A stretch of 16,138 nucleotides of DNA from Candidatus Aenigmatarchaeota archaeon (GCA_003663355.1 QMZV01000012.1:1-16138), one strand, 5' to 3'. Counted from the first letter of the stretch, positions 6,756 through 15,000 are shown. Notes: generated from the sequence alone by a model not told the origin. Made by a program: numbers and translations.

Positions 6756-8510
6756 TTAATAACTGAGTTTTTCAATTAAATCTTTATCTAAAGAATAATC
6801 AACTAATTCTAAACTTGAGGCGTGATGAGAATAACAACCAAATGGAATTTTTTTTCCTGTTTCTTTTTCAATATACCAAAGAATGAAATTTCCTAAGGAT
6901 AAGGAGCCATGAACATTTGCTGGAAAAGCAAACCAGTCATTAGCTCTTAAATAAGCTATTGGTGTAAATAACCATCCGTATTTTAAATCTTCATACTCTT
7001 CTTTACTTAGTGTAGGAACCAAAAACCTTCTCAAAATACCATCTTTATTATATTCCCTGTAATAAGTTTTTCTTAAAAAAGGAACAAACATGCAATAGCA
7101 TGGATTGTGCATTTTTCTTGGGTCTATTGGTCTCAAATCATCTGCAACCTGCAATTGCAAGTAAGGTCTATAGGTCCCAGTAATTTCATCAGAGACAATA
7201 ATTGAACATGCCTTTGCAATTGCTAAAATTTGATTAAAACTTTGTTTCTGAATCTCTTTTAATTCGTAATAGAAGTCAAGGATTTCTTTAAAATTTGGGA
7301 TTTTATCGTAATATTTTTCCTGAAAAGAGGATACTAATTTGATAATCCTTTCTCTCTCCTGTCTATTGCAGAATTCCATTCCTTTTGCTGCAATTCTTGT
7401 TCCATAAGAATAAGAAATGTTTGACATATCTGGAATGGATGGAACTGTTTTCTCTAAATTTTTATCAAAGACAACATTGCTCCAAGGAATTAAATAATTC
7501 CAAATTCTGTATGCTTGTAAATACTGTTTCATCTCTTCATCAGAATTTACCCATTCAACAGGTTTGTAATTTTTAGGATAGGTATCTATTTCAAGATTTT
7601 CTATAATTATGGTTGTTGCTAAAGTATCCAAACCCATTCTGTTACTCTCTTGTTTTACCCAAACCCCAGCTCTTTTCAAAAAATCAATCAAAACCCTGTG
7701 TGCTTCTTCAACAGTGGATGAATAAATTGTTGTTCCTATTGTTGATGTTGATTCATAAGGCAATGATTGCAAATCAACAAGAGAATATGATAAAACAATT
7801 GGTTCTTTTTCTATTGCGCCTTTATCAAATAAAGTAATGGTTGCTGATTTTTTTGAAAATTTTGACAGAGAAGAAGTTTCATAATTCATTTTGTAAGCAT
7901 TTTCTGGTTCCTGTAAGCAAAGCCTGACGATCAATGTTATTAAAGTAGGATCAAAAATACCAATTAAATTTATAACTTCTACTTGCTCTCTAAATCTTTC
8001 AATAGCATCTAAAGGTAAATTTGGCAGGTATGGAAAAGATGGACATTTTGTTCCTATTACTTTTTTATTTTCATCAATTCCATTTAAAACAAGATTTTCA
8101 ATTAGGTCTGCTGTTAAATGACCGGAATCTCTTCCAGCAAGAATTATATATCTTATGTTTGGGTTTGAAATAATATTTGTTATCAGAAGTTCAACTCCTC
8201 TCGGAGTTAGACAAGGACCTGTTGCACAAACTCCAGCGCTAATTGCATGTTCCTGCAATTCTCTGTCTTGGGAGGGGCAAATCAAAACAACCGGATTTGC
8301 GACATCTCCAATATCATAAGTCCCAGAATTCTGGGGCCATTTTATTTCTTCCATTAACTTTTCTCTTGGATACTTTACAAATTTTTGTTTTTCTTTTTTT
8401 TCTCTTTTAAACTCAAATTTTCTTTCATTAACAATAATTGAGAAAGATTCTGGAAGAGTATTTAAATTCTTTCCTGTTTTTAAAAATTCTTGCAATTCCT
8501 TTAAATTCAT
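6756..8510 (-). CDS. MtrA-like domain fused to a thymidylate-synthase-like domain
   Basis: A 584-residue two-part protein. Residues about 60-200 resemble MtrA, the cobamide-carrying subunit A of tetrahydromethanopterin S-methyltransferase. Matching stretches are GVCATGPCLTPRGVELLITN, NPNIRYIILAGRDSGHLTADL and AIERFREQVEVINLI. H131 (in SGHLT) aligns with the GHxTG histidine that ligates cobalt in MtrA. Residues about 258-584 resemble thymidylate synthase. They contain YGTRI (369-373), the likely nucleophile C471 in NPCYCMF (compare PCHAFF in ThyA), R522-A-N-D525 (compare RS-x-D), N532 in FPAN, and a late histidine pair H562-H563. Inferred role: C1 transfer to a pyrimidine nucleotide such as dUMP, with the N-terminal domain delivering or binding the C1 carrier. 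The N-terminal 55 residues are unassigned. It is the first gene of a minus-strand pair with gltX and divergent from the protease. Confidence 0.8.
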   Translation of the reverse strand: MNLKELQEFLKTGKNLNTLPESFSIIVNERKFEFKREKKEKQKFVKYPREKLMEEIKWPQNSGTYDIGDVANPVVLICPSQDRELQEHAISAGVCATGPCLTPRGVELLITNIISNPNIRYIILAGRDSGHLTADLIENLVLNGIDENKKVIGTKCPSFPYLPNLPLDAIERFREQVEVINLIGIFDPTLITLIVRLCLQEPENAYKMNYETSSLSKFSKKSATITLFDKGAIEKEPIVLSYSLVDLQSLPYESTSTIGTTIYSSTVEEAHRVLIDFLKRAGVWVKQESNRMGLDTLATTIIIENLEIDTYPKNYKPVEWVNSDEEMKQYLQAYRIWNYLIPWSNVVFDKNLEKTVPSIPDMSNISYSYGTRIAAKGMEFCNRQERERIIKLVSSFQEKYYDKIPNFKEILDFYYELKEIQKQSFNQILAIAKACSIIVSDEITGTYRPYLQLQVADDLRPIDPRKMHNPCYCMFVPFLRKTYYREYNKDGILRRFLVPTLSKEEYEDLKYGWLFTPIAYLRANDWFAFPANVHGSLSLGNFILWYIEKETGKKIPFGCYSHHASSLELVDYSLDKDLIEKLSY

Positions 8511-8581
8511 AAAATTAATTCTCAGAAAATTTATTATCCCTAGAGGAAACTTTATTTTTAAAATTCTGTCAGCAAATTAAG

Positions 8582-8599
8582 AGTGTTAATTATTACACT
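8582..8599. promoter_or_regulatory. Dyad in the divergent intergenic region
   Basis: AGTGT and ACACT flank an 8-base A/T centre. The dyad lies near the middle of the 190-bp region between the MtrA-TS gene (start 8510) and the protease (start 8701). It could be a regulator site or chance; the arms are only 5 bp. Confidence 0.2.
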
Positions 8600-8663
8600 G
8601 TTATAATCTAAATAGTTTGTTAGAGTTAGATATATTTTCTTCAAATTATTTCTTGTTTTTTCT

Positions 8664-8693
8664 ATTTAAAGAATATAAATTAATTATGAGGTG
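8664..8693 (+). promoter_or_regulatory. Protease promoter box and Shine-Dalgarno-like site
   Basis: ATTTAAAG (8664-8671) is the same box seen before the multi-winged-helix gene and glmS. GAGGTG (8688-8693) matches the archaeal anti-Shine-Dalgarno and sits 7 bases before the ATG at 8701. This favours 8701 over the earlier in-frame ATGs at 8617 and 8686. It is the only convincing ribosome-binding site noticed in the window. Confidence 0.5.
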
Positions 8694-8700
8694 TAAAAAA

Positions 8701-10959
8701 ATGAAAAAAGCCTGTTTATTGTCTTTGATGATCTTTTTGATAGCATTTTCTCCACTTGTTGCAGCAGGCGAACTTAAGCCAGATTTATCAGATATTATCT
8801 CTGAAATACCAGCAGATGAAAAAGTCTATGTAATAATTCTATTCCATGAAAAACCAACACCAGCAGACATTAGCATTATCAAATCAGACGGAGCAAGCAT
8901 AAAATATCAATATACAATAATTGATGCAGTTGCTGCACAAGTTCCGGCTCAGGCAGCAGACAAAATAGCAAAAAGAGCGTTTGTTAAATTGGTTGAACCA
9001 GATTACAAAGTAAAATTAGTTCTTGATAAAAGCATTCCACAAATTCAAGCAGACAAAGTCTGGGAAGCTGGTATAACTGGAAAGAATGTAGATGTTGCTG
9101 TCCTTGATACGGGAATACATGATGAACACCCATCTTTAACAATTGAAAAAGAAGTGGATTATACGGGGGAGGGAACAGACGATTTAAATGGTCATGGCAC
9201 ACATGTTGCAGGCATAATTGCTTCAACTGACTCAACTTACAGAGGAGTAGCTTATGATGCCGATTTATTTAATGTTAAAGTTTTAAACAAAGATGGTTCT
9301 GGTTATGGCTCTGATGTTATTAAAGGTATTGAGTGGAGTGTTGATAATGGTGCGGAAATTATCAGCATGAGTTTAGGTGCTGAAGTAGATCCTTGTGACG
9401 GAACAGATGCTATTTCACAAGCAGTTGATAAAGCTGTAAATAAAGGCGTTGTTGTAGTGGTTGCTGCTGGAAACTCTGGTCCTGATGCAGGAACAATAAC
9501 TTCTCCTGGCTGTTCAAAAAAAGGAATAACTGTTGGTGCAGTTGATGAGAATGATAATGTTCCAAGCTGGAGTTCGAGAGGACCAACAGATGATGGAAGA
9601 GTAAAACCAGATTTGGTTGCTCCTGGTGTAGGGATAACTTCAACATGGAAAGATAATTCATTCAAATCGTTGTCTGGAACAAGTATGTCAACGCCACATG
9701 TTTCTGGAGTTGCTGCTTTATTATTAGAAGCAGATCCTTCACTAAAACCAGATGAAGTAAAAGAAGCTTTAAAAACAACTGCTCTTGATTTAGGATTAGA
9801 TGAAAATACGCAGGGAGCGGGTAGAGTTGATGCCTATGAAGCTTATATTTATGTAGCTAACGCAACCAAAGAGCCAAAAAATGAAACAGAAGAAAATAAA
9901 ACAAAGGAAACGCCACCAGGTTTTGAAAAGAGAAAGAAGATAGAATTGCCTCCTGCTTTTAAGAGAGGGTTGCCAGCAGCAGGGATAACTCCAGATTCAT
10001 GGATTTATGGATTTAAAAGATTCTTTGAAGGCATAGATTTATTCTTCACATTTGATGATGTAGAAAAAGCAGAAAAGTATTTAAAATACGCAGAATTAAG
10101 ATTAGCAGAAGCCAAAGAAATGGCTGAAAAAGGAAAGTCAGAATTTGTAGATGATTTGATTGAAGAATATGAAGATAATTTAGAAAAAACAAATGAAATA
10201 TCAAAAACTGCGCAGCAGCTTGGAAAAAATGTTACAAAAGTGACAGAACTTGTTGCTGTTGCAACCTCAATACATGTGGATGTTTTAGAGAATGTTTTAG
10301 AGAAAGTTCCGGAGCAGGCAAAACCATCAATACAAAGAGCTATAACTTCTTCTAAAAGAGGAAATGAAGAAGCATTAAATATTTTGGAAAAATCTCAACC
10401 AGAAAAAGCAGCAGAAATTCAGTTCAGGATTGCTGAAAAAATATTAGAAAAAGCGCAAGAAAAAGCTGACAATGGAAAAGTTGAAGATGTTGAAGATTTG
10501 ATTAAGGAATATGAATGGAGAATAAACAAATCATTCAAGATTGCAGAAATTGCTAAAGATTTAGGCAACAACACTACAAAGGTTGAGCAACTTGTTGCAG
10601 AAGCAACATCCACTCATCTAGAAATTTTATCAGAAGTTCATGAAAAAGTTCCAGAGCAGGCAAAGCAAGCAATTGAGAAAGCAATGGATGTTTCAATTAA
10701 GGAAAGAGAAAAAGTGGTTGAAGCATTAAAAGAAAAAGGAGCTCTAGGAGAAATACCTGAAGAGCCTTTTATTCCAGAAAAAGTTAAGGAAAAGATACCT
10801 TCAATTGTTAAAGAGAAAACACCTGCAACAATTCCTAAAGAAGAACCAGAAGAAATTGAAGTAGAAATTCCTGAAACACCAACTATTCCAACCATAGATA
10901 GCGGTTCATCTAGTTCCAGTGCTGGAAGTGGTATAAGTTCTGAAAGAGGAAGACCTTAA
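8701..10959 (+). CDS. Secreted subtilisin-family serine protease with two DUF5667-like repeats
   Basis: 752 residues from the ATG at 8701, chosen for its GAGGTG site and because it opens directly into a signal peptide (MKKACLLSLMIFLIAF, cut probably after VAA). An inhibitor-I9-like propeptide lies at about 40-105. The peptidase S8 domain at about 115-385 has the catalytic triad D136 (AVLDTG), H165 (NGHGTHVAG) and S328 (GTSMSTPHVSG), plus oxyanion N258 (AAGNSG). An acidic, Asn-rich linker (NAT, NET, NKT sequons) leads to two related helical repeats at about 427-567 and 572-677. The first contains the DUF5667 hallmark TPDSWIYGFKRFFEGIDLFFTFD; both end in VPEQAK followed by a helix. The tail is Pro/Glu-rich then Ser/Gly-rich, without a membrane anchor or sorting motif. 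It is probably exported and loosely surface-associated. Substrate unknown. Convergent with the small minus-strand genes. Confidence 0.93.
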   Translation: MKKACLLSLMIFLIAFSPLVAAGELKPDLSDIISEIPADEKVYVIILFHEKPTPADISIIKSDGASIKYQYTIIDAVAAQVPAQAADKIAKRAFVKLVEPDYKVKLVLDKSIPQIQADKVWEAGITGKNVDVAVLDTGIHDEHPSLTIEKEVDYTGEGTDDLNGHGTHVAGIIASTDSTYRGVAYDADLFNVKVLNKDGSGYGSDVIKGIEWSVDNGAEIISMSLGAEVDPCDGTDAISQAVDKAVNKGVVVVVAAGNSGPDAGTITSPGCSKKGITVGAVDENDNVPSWSSRGPTDDGRVKPDLVAPGVGITSTWKDNSFKSLSGTSMSTPHVSGVAALLLEADPSLKPDEVKEALKTTALDLGLDENTQGAGRVDAYEAYIYVANATKEPKNETEENKTKETPPGFEKRKKIELPPAFKRGLPAAGITPDSWIYGFKRFFEGIDLFFTFDDVEKAEKYLKYAELRLAEAKEMAEKGKSEFVDDLIEEYEDNLEKTNEISKTAQQLGKNVTKVTELVAVATSIHVDVLENVLEKVPEQAKPSIQRAITSSKRGNEEALNILEKSQPEKAAEIQFRIAEKILEKAQEKADNGKVEDVEDLIKEYEWRINKSFKIAEIAKDLGNNTTKVEQLVAEATSTHLEILSEVHEKVPEQAKQAIEKAMDVSIKEREKVVEALKEKGALGEIPEEPFIPEKVKEKIPSIVKEKTPATIPKEEPEEIEVEIPETPTIPTIDSGSSSSSAGSGISSERGRP

Positions 10960-10965
10960 TTTTAA

Positions 10966-10988
10966 TTCTTTTTAAGATATATTTTTTA
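10966..10988 (+). terminator. T-tract terminator after the protease
   Basis: Two T-rich runs, TTCTTTTTAAG and ATATTTTTTAG, begin within ten bases of the protease stop. Oligo-T runs terminate archaeal RNA polymerase without needing a hairpin. No stem precedes them. Confidence 0.4.
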
Positions 10989-10999
10989 GTATATAATTT

Positions 11000-11075
11000 C
11001 GATGCCATCGCGACTTTGAGTTTTTGGGCTTCACCTAACGTTGCACTAAAACTCAATCCTCACATTCGTTCGTAT
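11000..11075. other. G/C-richer structured intergenic island, possible small RNA or dispersed repeat
   Basis: This stretch is visibly richer in G/C than its A/T-rich surroundings. It opens with the dyad CGATG-C-CATCG (11000-11010). It contains a perfect 9-bp inverted repeat TTGAGTTTT/AAAACTCAA (11016-11024 and 11048-11056) around a 23-base loop holding the palindrome AACGTT. The minus strand also has a short open frame from TTG at 11053, beginning LSFSATLGEAQKLKVAMASK, which runs into the protease gene. An A/T-rich box (GTTTATACG on the minus strand, about 11071-11079) lies upstream of it. It matches no RNA family I recognise. It could be a structured RNA, a mobile repeat, or the remnant of a lost gene. 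Confidence 0.35.
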
Positions 11076-11101
11076 AAACTTTTTCTTTCATTCTTTATTT
11101 C

Positions 11102-11430
11102 TTAAATTATGATTTCACGACCAAAAGACAGACTTTTGAGTTGATCTATATCTTTCTCTTCCCTTAAATCATAATTATCAGGGATTGATGGATTTTTATA
11201 TAAAACTTCACCATTTTTTCCACGAATTTCTTGAATTGCTGTCCCATATCCAATAAAAGGAATTATACGTGATAAAAATTCGTTTTTCCAATCCCTATTC
11301 CACATTCTCCAACATCTCTTAATTTACCCTCTATTTTATTAAGAGTTCCATATTGAACATATTCTACTTTAACTTCTTTACCAATATTACTTCTAAGATA
11401 TTCTTTAATCTTAGTTCCCTCTCCATCCAT
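11102..11430 (-). pseudogene. Small gene broken by a one-base frameshift
   Basis: Two overlapping frames on the minus strand read as one protein if one base is restored. From ATG 11430 the first frame gives MDGEGTKIKEYLRSN onward to ECGIGIGK and then hits a stop at 11263. The second frame continues as NEFLSRIIPFIGYGTAIQEI to a stop at 11102. Adding one A in the A5 run at 11283-11287 makes 330 bases, or 109 codons plus stop. The N-terminal part has the short-strand, glycine-containing pattern of Sm-like small barrels (KEVKVEYVQYGTLNKIEGKL), which is only a suggestion. The C-terminal part (GKNGEVLYKNPSIPDNYDLR) is shared with the next small gene. It is either a real pseudogene or a homopolymer sequencing error. 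Function unknown. Confidence 0.55.
11163..11225 (-). repeat. Shared coding module, copy 1 (partner at 11907-11969)
   Basis: By eye about 56 of 63 bases match the segment 744 bases downstream (11907-11969). Both encode GKNGEVLY-x-x-P-x-x-P-x-NYDLR on the minus strand. The DNA-level similarity, not only the protein match, points to a recent duplication. Confidence 0.7.
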
Positions 11431-11492
11431 CTTCACCACTAATATATAATGTATTAAAACTATTTGTAGTTTATCTTTCAAAATCTATTAAT
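11427..11492. repeat. 66-bp duplicated promoter block, copy 1
   Basis: Identical to 12001-12066 at 64 of 66 positions; the differences are G/A at 11451 and 11466. It contains the start region of the frameshifted small gene and the dyad AAACTA/TAGTTT (11457-11472). It corresponds to the small-gene/polB divergent promoter, but here there is no polymerase gene behind it. Confidence 0.9.
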
Positions 11493-11496
11493 GTTC

Positions 11497-11520
11497 AAAA
11501 TCTTTGGAAGAAACGAGAAA
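11497..11520 (+). pseudogene. Fossil of the 5' end of the DNA polymerase gene
   Basis: 23 of 24 bases match polB codons at 12137-12160, which encode the IFGRNEK stretch (polymerase residues 24-30). It follows promoter copy 1 directly, so about 70 bp present between promoter and this point in the intact gene has been lost. The fragment reads MFKIFGRNEKK in frame from 11491 and then leaves polymerase sequence. It is too short to be functional. Confidence 0.7.
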
Positions 11521-11539
11521 AAAGGGAATAATCATAAGA

Positions 11540-12004
11540 TCATAAACCCATTTCCATTTCCAATAATCCTATTTGAATTTTTATTTCTGGTGAATTTGGA
11601 TCAATCTTATTTGCTTCAGCAAACTTATAAATCCTGTTTAACATATCCTCTGCTTCTTCTCTCCCTTTTTTTCTTCCGCTCCTCATTTTTTTCTCAATTA
11701 CTTCTGATATATCCAAACAATCCTCATAGTACTCCTTTTCTATTTCCTCGATCTCTGTTAGCATATCATCCCATCCTGAGTCTCTTGCAAACTTTTTGGC
11801 TGAGAAAAAATCCAGTATATCTCCTGGCTTTAAGGTTCTAGCTTTCCATTTTTTCTTAAAGTTTTCTATATACCTATTTGCTAATTCTTTGGAACTTATA
11901 TCCCCTCTTAAATCATAATTATAAGGGCTTAGTGGTTTTTCATATAAAACTTCACCATTTTTTCCAAGAGTCTTATATTTAATTTCCTCTTCATTCTCGT
12001 CCAT
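11540..12004 (-). CDS. Unrecognised small helical protein
   Basis: 154 residues from ATG 12004; GTG codons at 12010 and 12013 just upstream could also start it. I do not recognise the family. Residues about 14-36 hold the GKNGEVLYEKPLSPYNYDLRG module, shared at DNA level with the broken gene upstream. The rest is charged and mostly helical: ISSKELANRYIENFKKKWK, a KPGDILDFF segment, then long acidic/basic helices and a TPR-like pair near DMLNRIYKFAEANKIDPNSPE. No signal or membrane segment is seen. It is divergent from polB over a 66-bp gap, and its start region lies in the duplicated promoter block. It probably retained the promoter and module from a common ancestor with 11102-11430, but has a different N-terminus and an added C-terminal part. 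Confidence 0.65.
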   Translation of the reverse strand: MDENEEEIKYKTLGKNGEVLYEKPLSPYNYDLRGDISSKELANRYIENFKKKWKARTLKPGDILDFFSAKKFARDSGWDDMLTEIEEIEKEYYEDCLDISEVIEKKMRSGRKKGREEAEDMLNRIYKFAEANKIDPNSPEIKIQIGLLEMEMGL

Positions 12005-12066
12005 CTTCACCACTAATATATAATATATTAAAACTATTTATAGTTTATCTTTCAAAATCTATTAAT
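12001..12066. repeat. 66-bp duplicated promoter block, copy 2 (active polB/small-gene divergent promoter)
   Basis: This is the partner of 11427-11492 (64 of 66 identical). It holds the perfect 10-bp palindrome TAATATATTA (12021-12030), placed about 21 bp before the minus-strand start at 12004. It also holds the dyad AAACTA-TTTA-TAGTTT (12031-12046), whose CTATTTATAG centre is about 32 bp before the polB ATG and could be its TATA box or an operator. Confidence 0.85.
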
Positions 12067-12070
12067 TTAG

Positions 12071-15000
12071 ATGGATAAAATTATGTTCTATCCTCTTTAT
12101 GCTGATTACGAAATTTTAAACAAAAAACCAATAATAAAAATCTTTGGAAGAAATGAGAAAGGGGAAAAAATTGTTTTTGAAGACAAAAATTTTGAGCCCT
12201 ATTTTTATGCAATTCCGGAACAGGATAAAATTGAAGAAATTAAAAAAAGAATTGAAAATCTTGTTGTAAAGCACAATGAAGAAAAAATAAAAATAAAAAG
12301 AGTTGAAATTGTTGAAAGAATAGAGATAAACAAGAAATTGAAAGTTCTAAAAATTTTCTGTTATCTGCCAAGGGATGTTTCTCTCTTGAAAGAAGAGGTA
12401 AGGCACACAAAAGGAGTTTTGCACAAAAGAGAATATGATATTCCTTTTGCAAAAAGATATTGCATAGATAAACAAATTTCATTTTTAAGTCCTTACAAAA
12501 TTGAAAATAATGAATTAAAAAAGCAAGAAGGAAAATTATATAATCCAAATGTTGCGGCATTTGATATTGAAATTTATAAGCCGAGTTTTGATGCAAAAGA
12601 AAATAAAATCATCTGCATCGGAATTTATTCAAGAGATAAAAAGATTGTTTTTACTTGGAAACCATCAAACTTAAAAGAAGCCGTTGTTCTAAAAGATGAA
12701 AAAGAAATGATAAAAAAATTTTTTGAATCAATAGATGAATTTGATATTCTTCTCTCTTATAACGGGGATAATTTTGATTTGCCTTTTCTAAAAATAAGAG
12801 CAGAAGAATTAAAATTGCAACATCCTGTTGTGTTGAGTAGAAGAGGTGCTAATTTTAAGAATTGTTTACATGTTGATTTATATAACATAGTTTCTAAGCA
12901 TTTGTCTGCTGAAATAAAAACAAAAAGCTTTAAGTTAGATGAGGTTGCAAAGTTCTTTATTGGAGAAGGTAAAGATGAGTTGAAACTTTATGAAAACAAC
13001 TTAGGTAAAGATATTTGGGATTCTGGAGATATTAAAAAAATAGATGAGATTTTAAATTATAATTTGCAAGATTGCAAAATAACTTACTTGGTTGGAGAAA
13101 AGGTCTTGCCATTAGAATATAGATTTTCAAATTTAATTGGTTTGGATTTGTATGATGTAACAAGGAGCGGATTCTCGCAATTAGTTGAAAATTATTTAAT
13201 TAAGGAATCTGTTAGGAAAGGTATTTTGATTAATAACAAACCAACAGATAAAGAATTAGAGAAAAGAAGAGAACAAACTTATATTGGCGGTTATGTACAT
13301 GAGCCAAAACCCGGTATTTATGAAGGCATTCATGTTTTGGATTTCAAATCTCTGTATCCTTCAATTTTAGTTTCTCATAATATCTCTCCAGACACTTTAG
13401 ATGAAAATGGTGAATTAGAAGTAAAAATTAATGGAAAGGTGAATAAATTTACTCAAAAAAGAAAGGGTTTTATTGTAGATATTGTTGATAATTTAATAAA
13501 AAAAAGGATGGAGATAAAGAAAAAACAAGGTAAAGGAGTAAATGAGAAAGCATTGAAATTACTTGCAAACTCAACTTATGGATATTTAGGTTTTTTTGCT
13601 GCTCGCTGGTATTGCTTGGAATGCGCAGAGTCAATAACTGCTTTAGGAAGAAAATATATTAAAGAAACAATTGAAAAAGCTGAAAAAAGCGGATTTAAAG
13701 TTGTGTACGGAGATAGTCTTGATTATTCTAGAAGAATTATTGTCAAGGATAATGAAGGAAAAATTAAAATTATAAAGATAGGTGAATTAGCAGAATTGAA
13801 TTGGAATAACTATAAGACTCTTACTTTTGATTTAAAAACCCAAAAAGTAAATTTTAGTAAAATAAAAAGAGTAATACGAAAACCTTATGATTATAAAGAA
13901 AAAGGTAAATTAGTTAAAATTACAACTACCAGAGGACAAACAATAGTAACACCTCAGCACTCTTTATATAAATATGAAAATGGCAAAATTATTTTAACGG
14001 ATTCTTCTAAACTAAAAGAAGGAGATTTTTTAATATCTCTTTCAAAAATACCTGCAAATCAAAAATTTAAAGTAAATTCTATAATAGACATAGCGAAACT
14101 AAATTATAGATCAGAACTCTATGGTTATAAAGACAATCTTGTTATTTCTAAGGAAGGTATTTGTCCTTATTGTAAAAAAAGATATAAATGGTTGAGAGAA
14201 CATGTGTACAGCAAACATAAAGATAAAAAAATAAGTATTGATAAGATAAAAGATGAATACAAATATATTGGATTTAAATATGGAAGAACAGGGAGAATTC
14301 CAAGATTTTGGAAAATTGATGAAGACCTTGCATGGATAATTGGTTATTATTGTGGAGATGGTTCTGCTACTATTGGTAGAAAATCTATGCTTTCTTTTGG
14401 AAGTAGCAACAAAAAGTATATTATAAAAGTTAAAAAATTTTTTGACAGAATTCTTAACAAAAATCTTAAAATAATAGAAAGTATAGATAAAAGAACAGGA
14501 AATAAAATGTATTATTATAGGGTCCAAAATAAAACATTAGTTGCTCTTTTTGTTGAAGGTTTTGGAATGGGAAAAGGATGTAATAATAAAAAAGTGCCTG
14601 ATATTATTCTTAATGGTGACGAAAAGTTAAAGAAAAGTTTCTTGAAAGGTTATTTTGATAGCGATGGGAGTAATGAGAAAGATTGGGGAAGAGGGTATAA
14701 ATCAAACTATTTTAGGTTTACTACGAACAGTAAAGATTTGGCGATAGGAGTTCATCTACTTTTAAAATCAATAAATTTTGGAAAGAACTCCTTTGGAAGA
14801 AAAATAAATACAGTGGCTTGGGGTTACAGAAAAGATAAACCAAAAATATCTAATCTAAGACTGACAGCATCCAAAAATAAAAAATATGAATTTGAGGATT
14901 TTTCTCTGGCAAAGGTAAATAAAATAGAACTTGTGAAGCCTACAAAAAATTTTGTATATGATATAGAAGTAGAAAAATATCATAATTTTGCTGATGCCGA

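Noticed and set aside
8617..8700. Extended N-terminus of the protease from ATG 8617
   Set aside because: The extra 28 residues precede a complete signal peptide, and a Shine-Dalgarno-like GAGGTG supports 8701.
9303..9665. 120-codon minus-strand frame inside the protease
   Set aside because: It lies antisense to the catalytic core of the S8 domain and has no recognisable features.
11030..11045. Integron attC-like CCTAAC-GTT core
   Set aside because: Only one short palindrome is present; the paired outer and inner boxes and a cassette structure are missing.
11000..11075. tRNA gene in the G/C-richer island
   Set aside because: No cloverleaf, no GTTCGA-type T-loop with matching stem, and no acceptor pairing could be drawn.
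11263..11305. Programmed -1 frameshift in the small gene
   Set aside because: No X-XXY-YYZ heptamer in the needed phase and no downstream pseudoknot seen; a single-base indel explains it better.
11491..11841. 116-codon plus-strand open frame after promoter copy 1
   Set aside because: Only the first dozen codons resemble polymerase; the rest is antisense to the small minus-strand gene and low complexity.
14111..14527. 138-codon minus-strand frame inside the intein
   Set aside because: Antisense to conserved endonuclease sequence; Phe/Ile-rich as expected from AT-rich complement.
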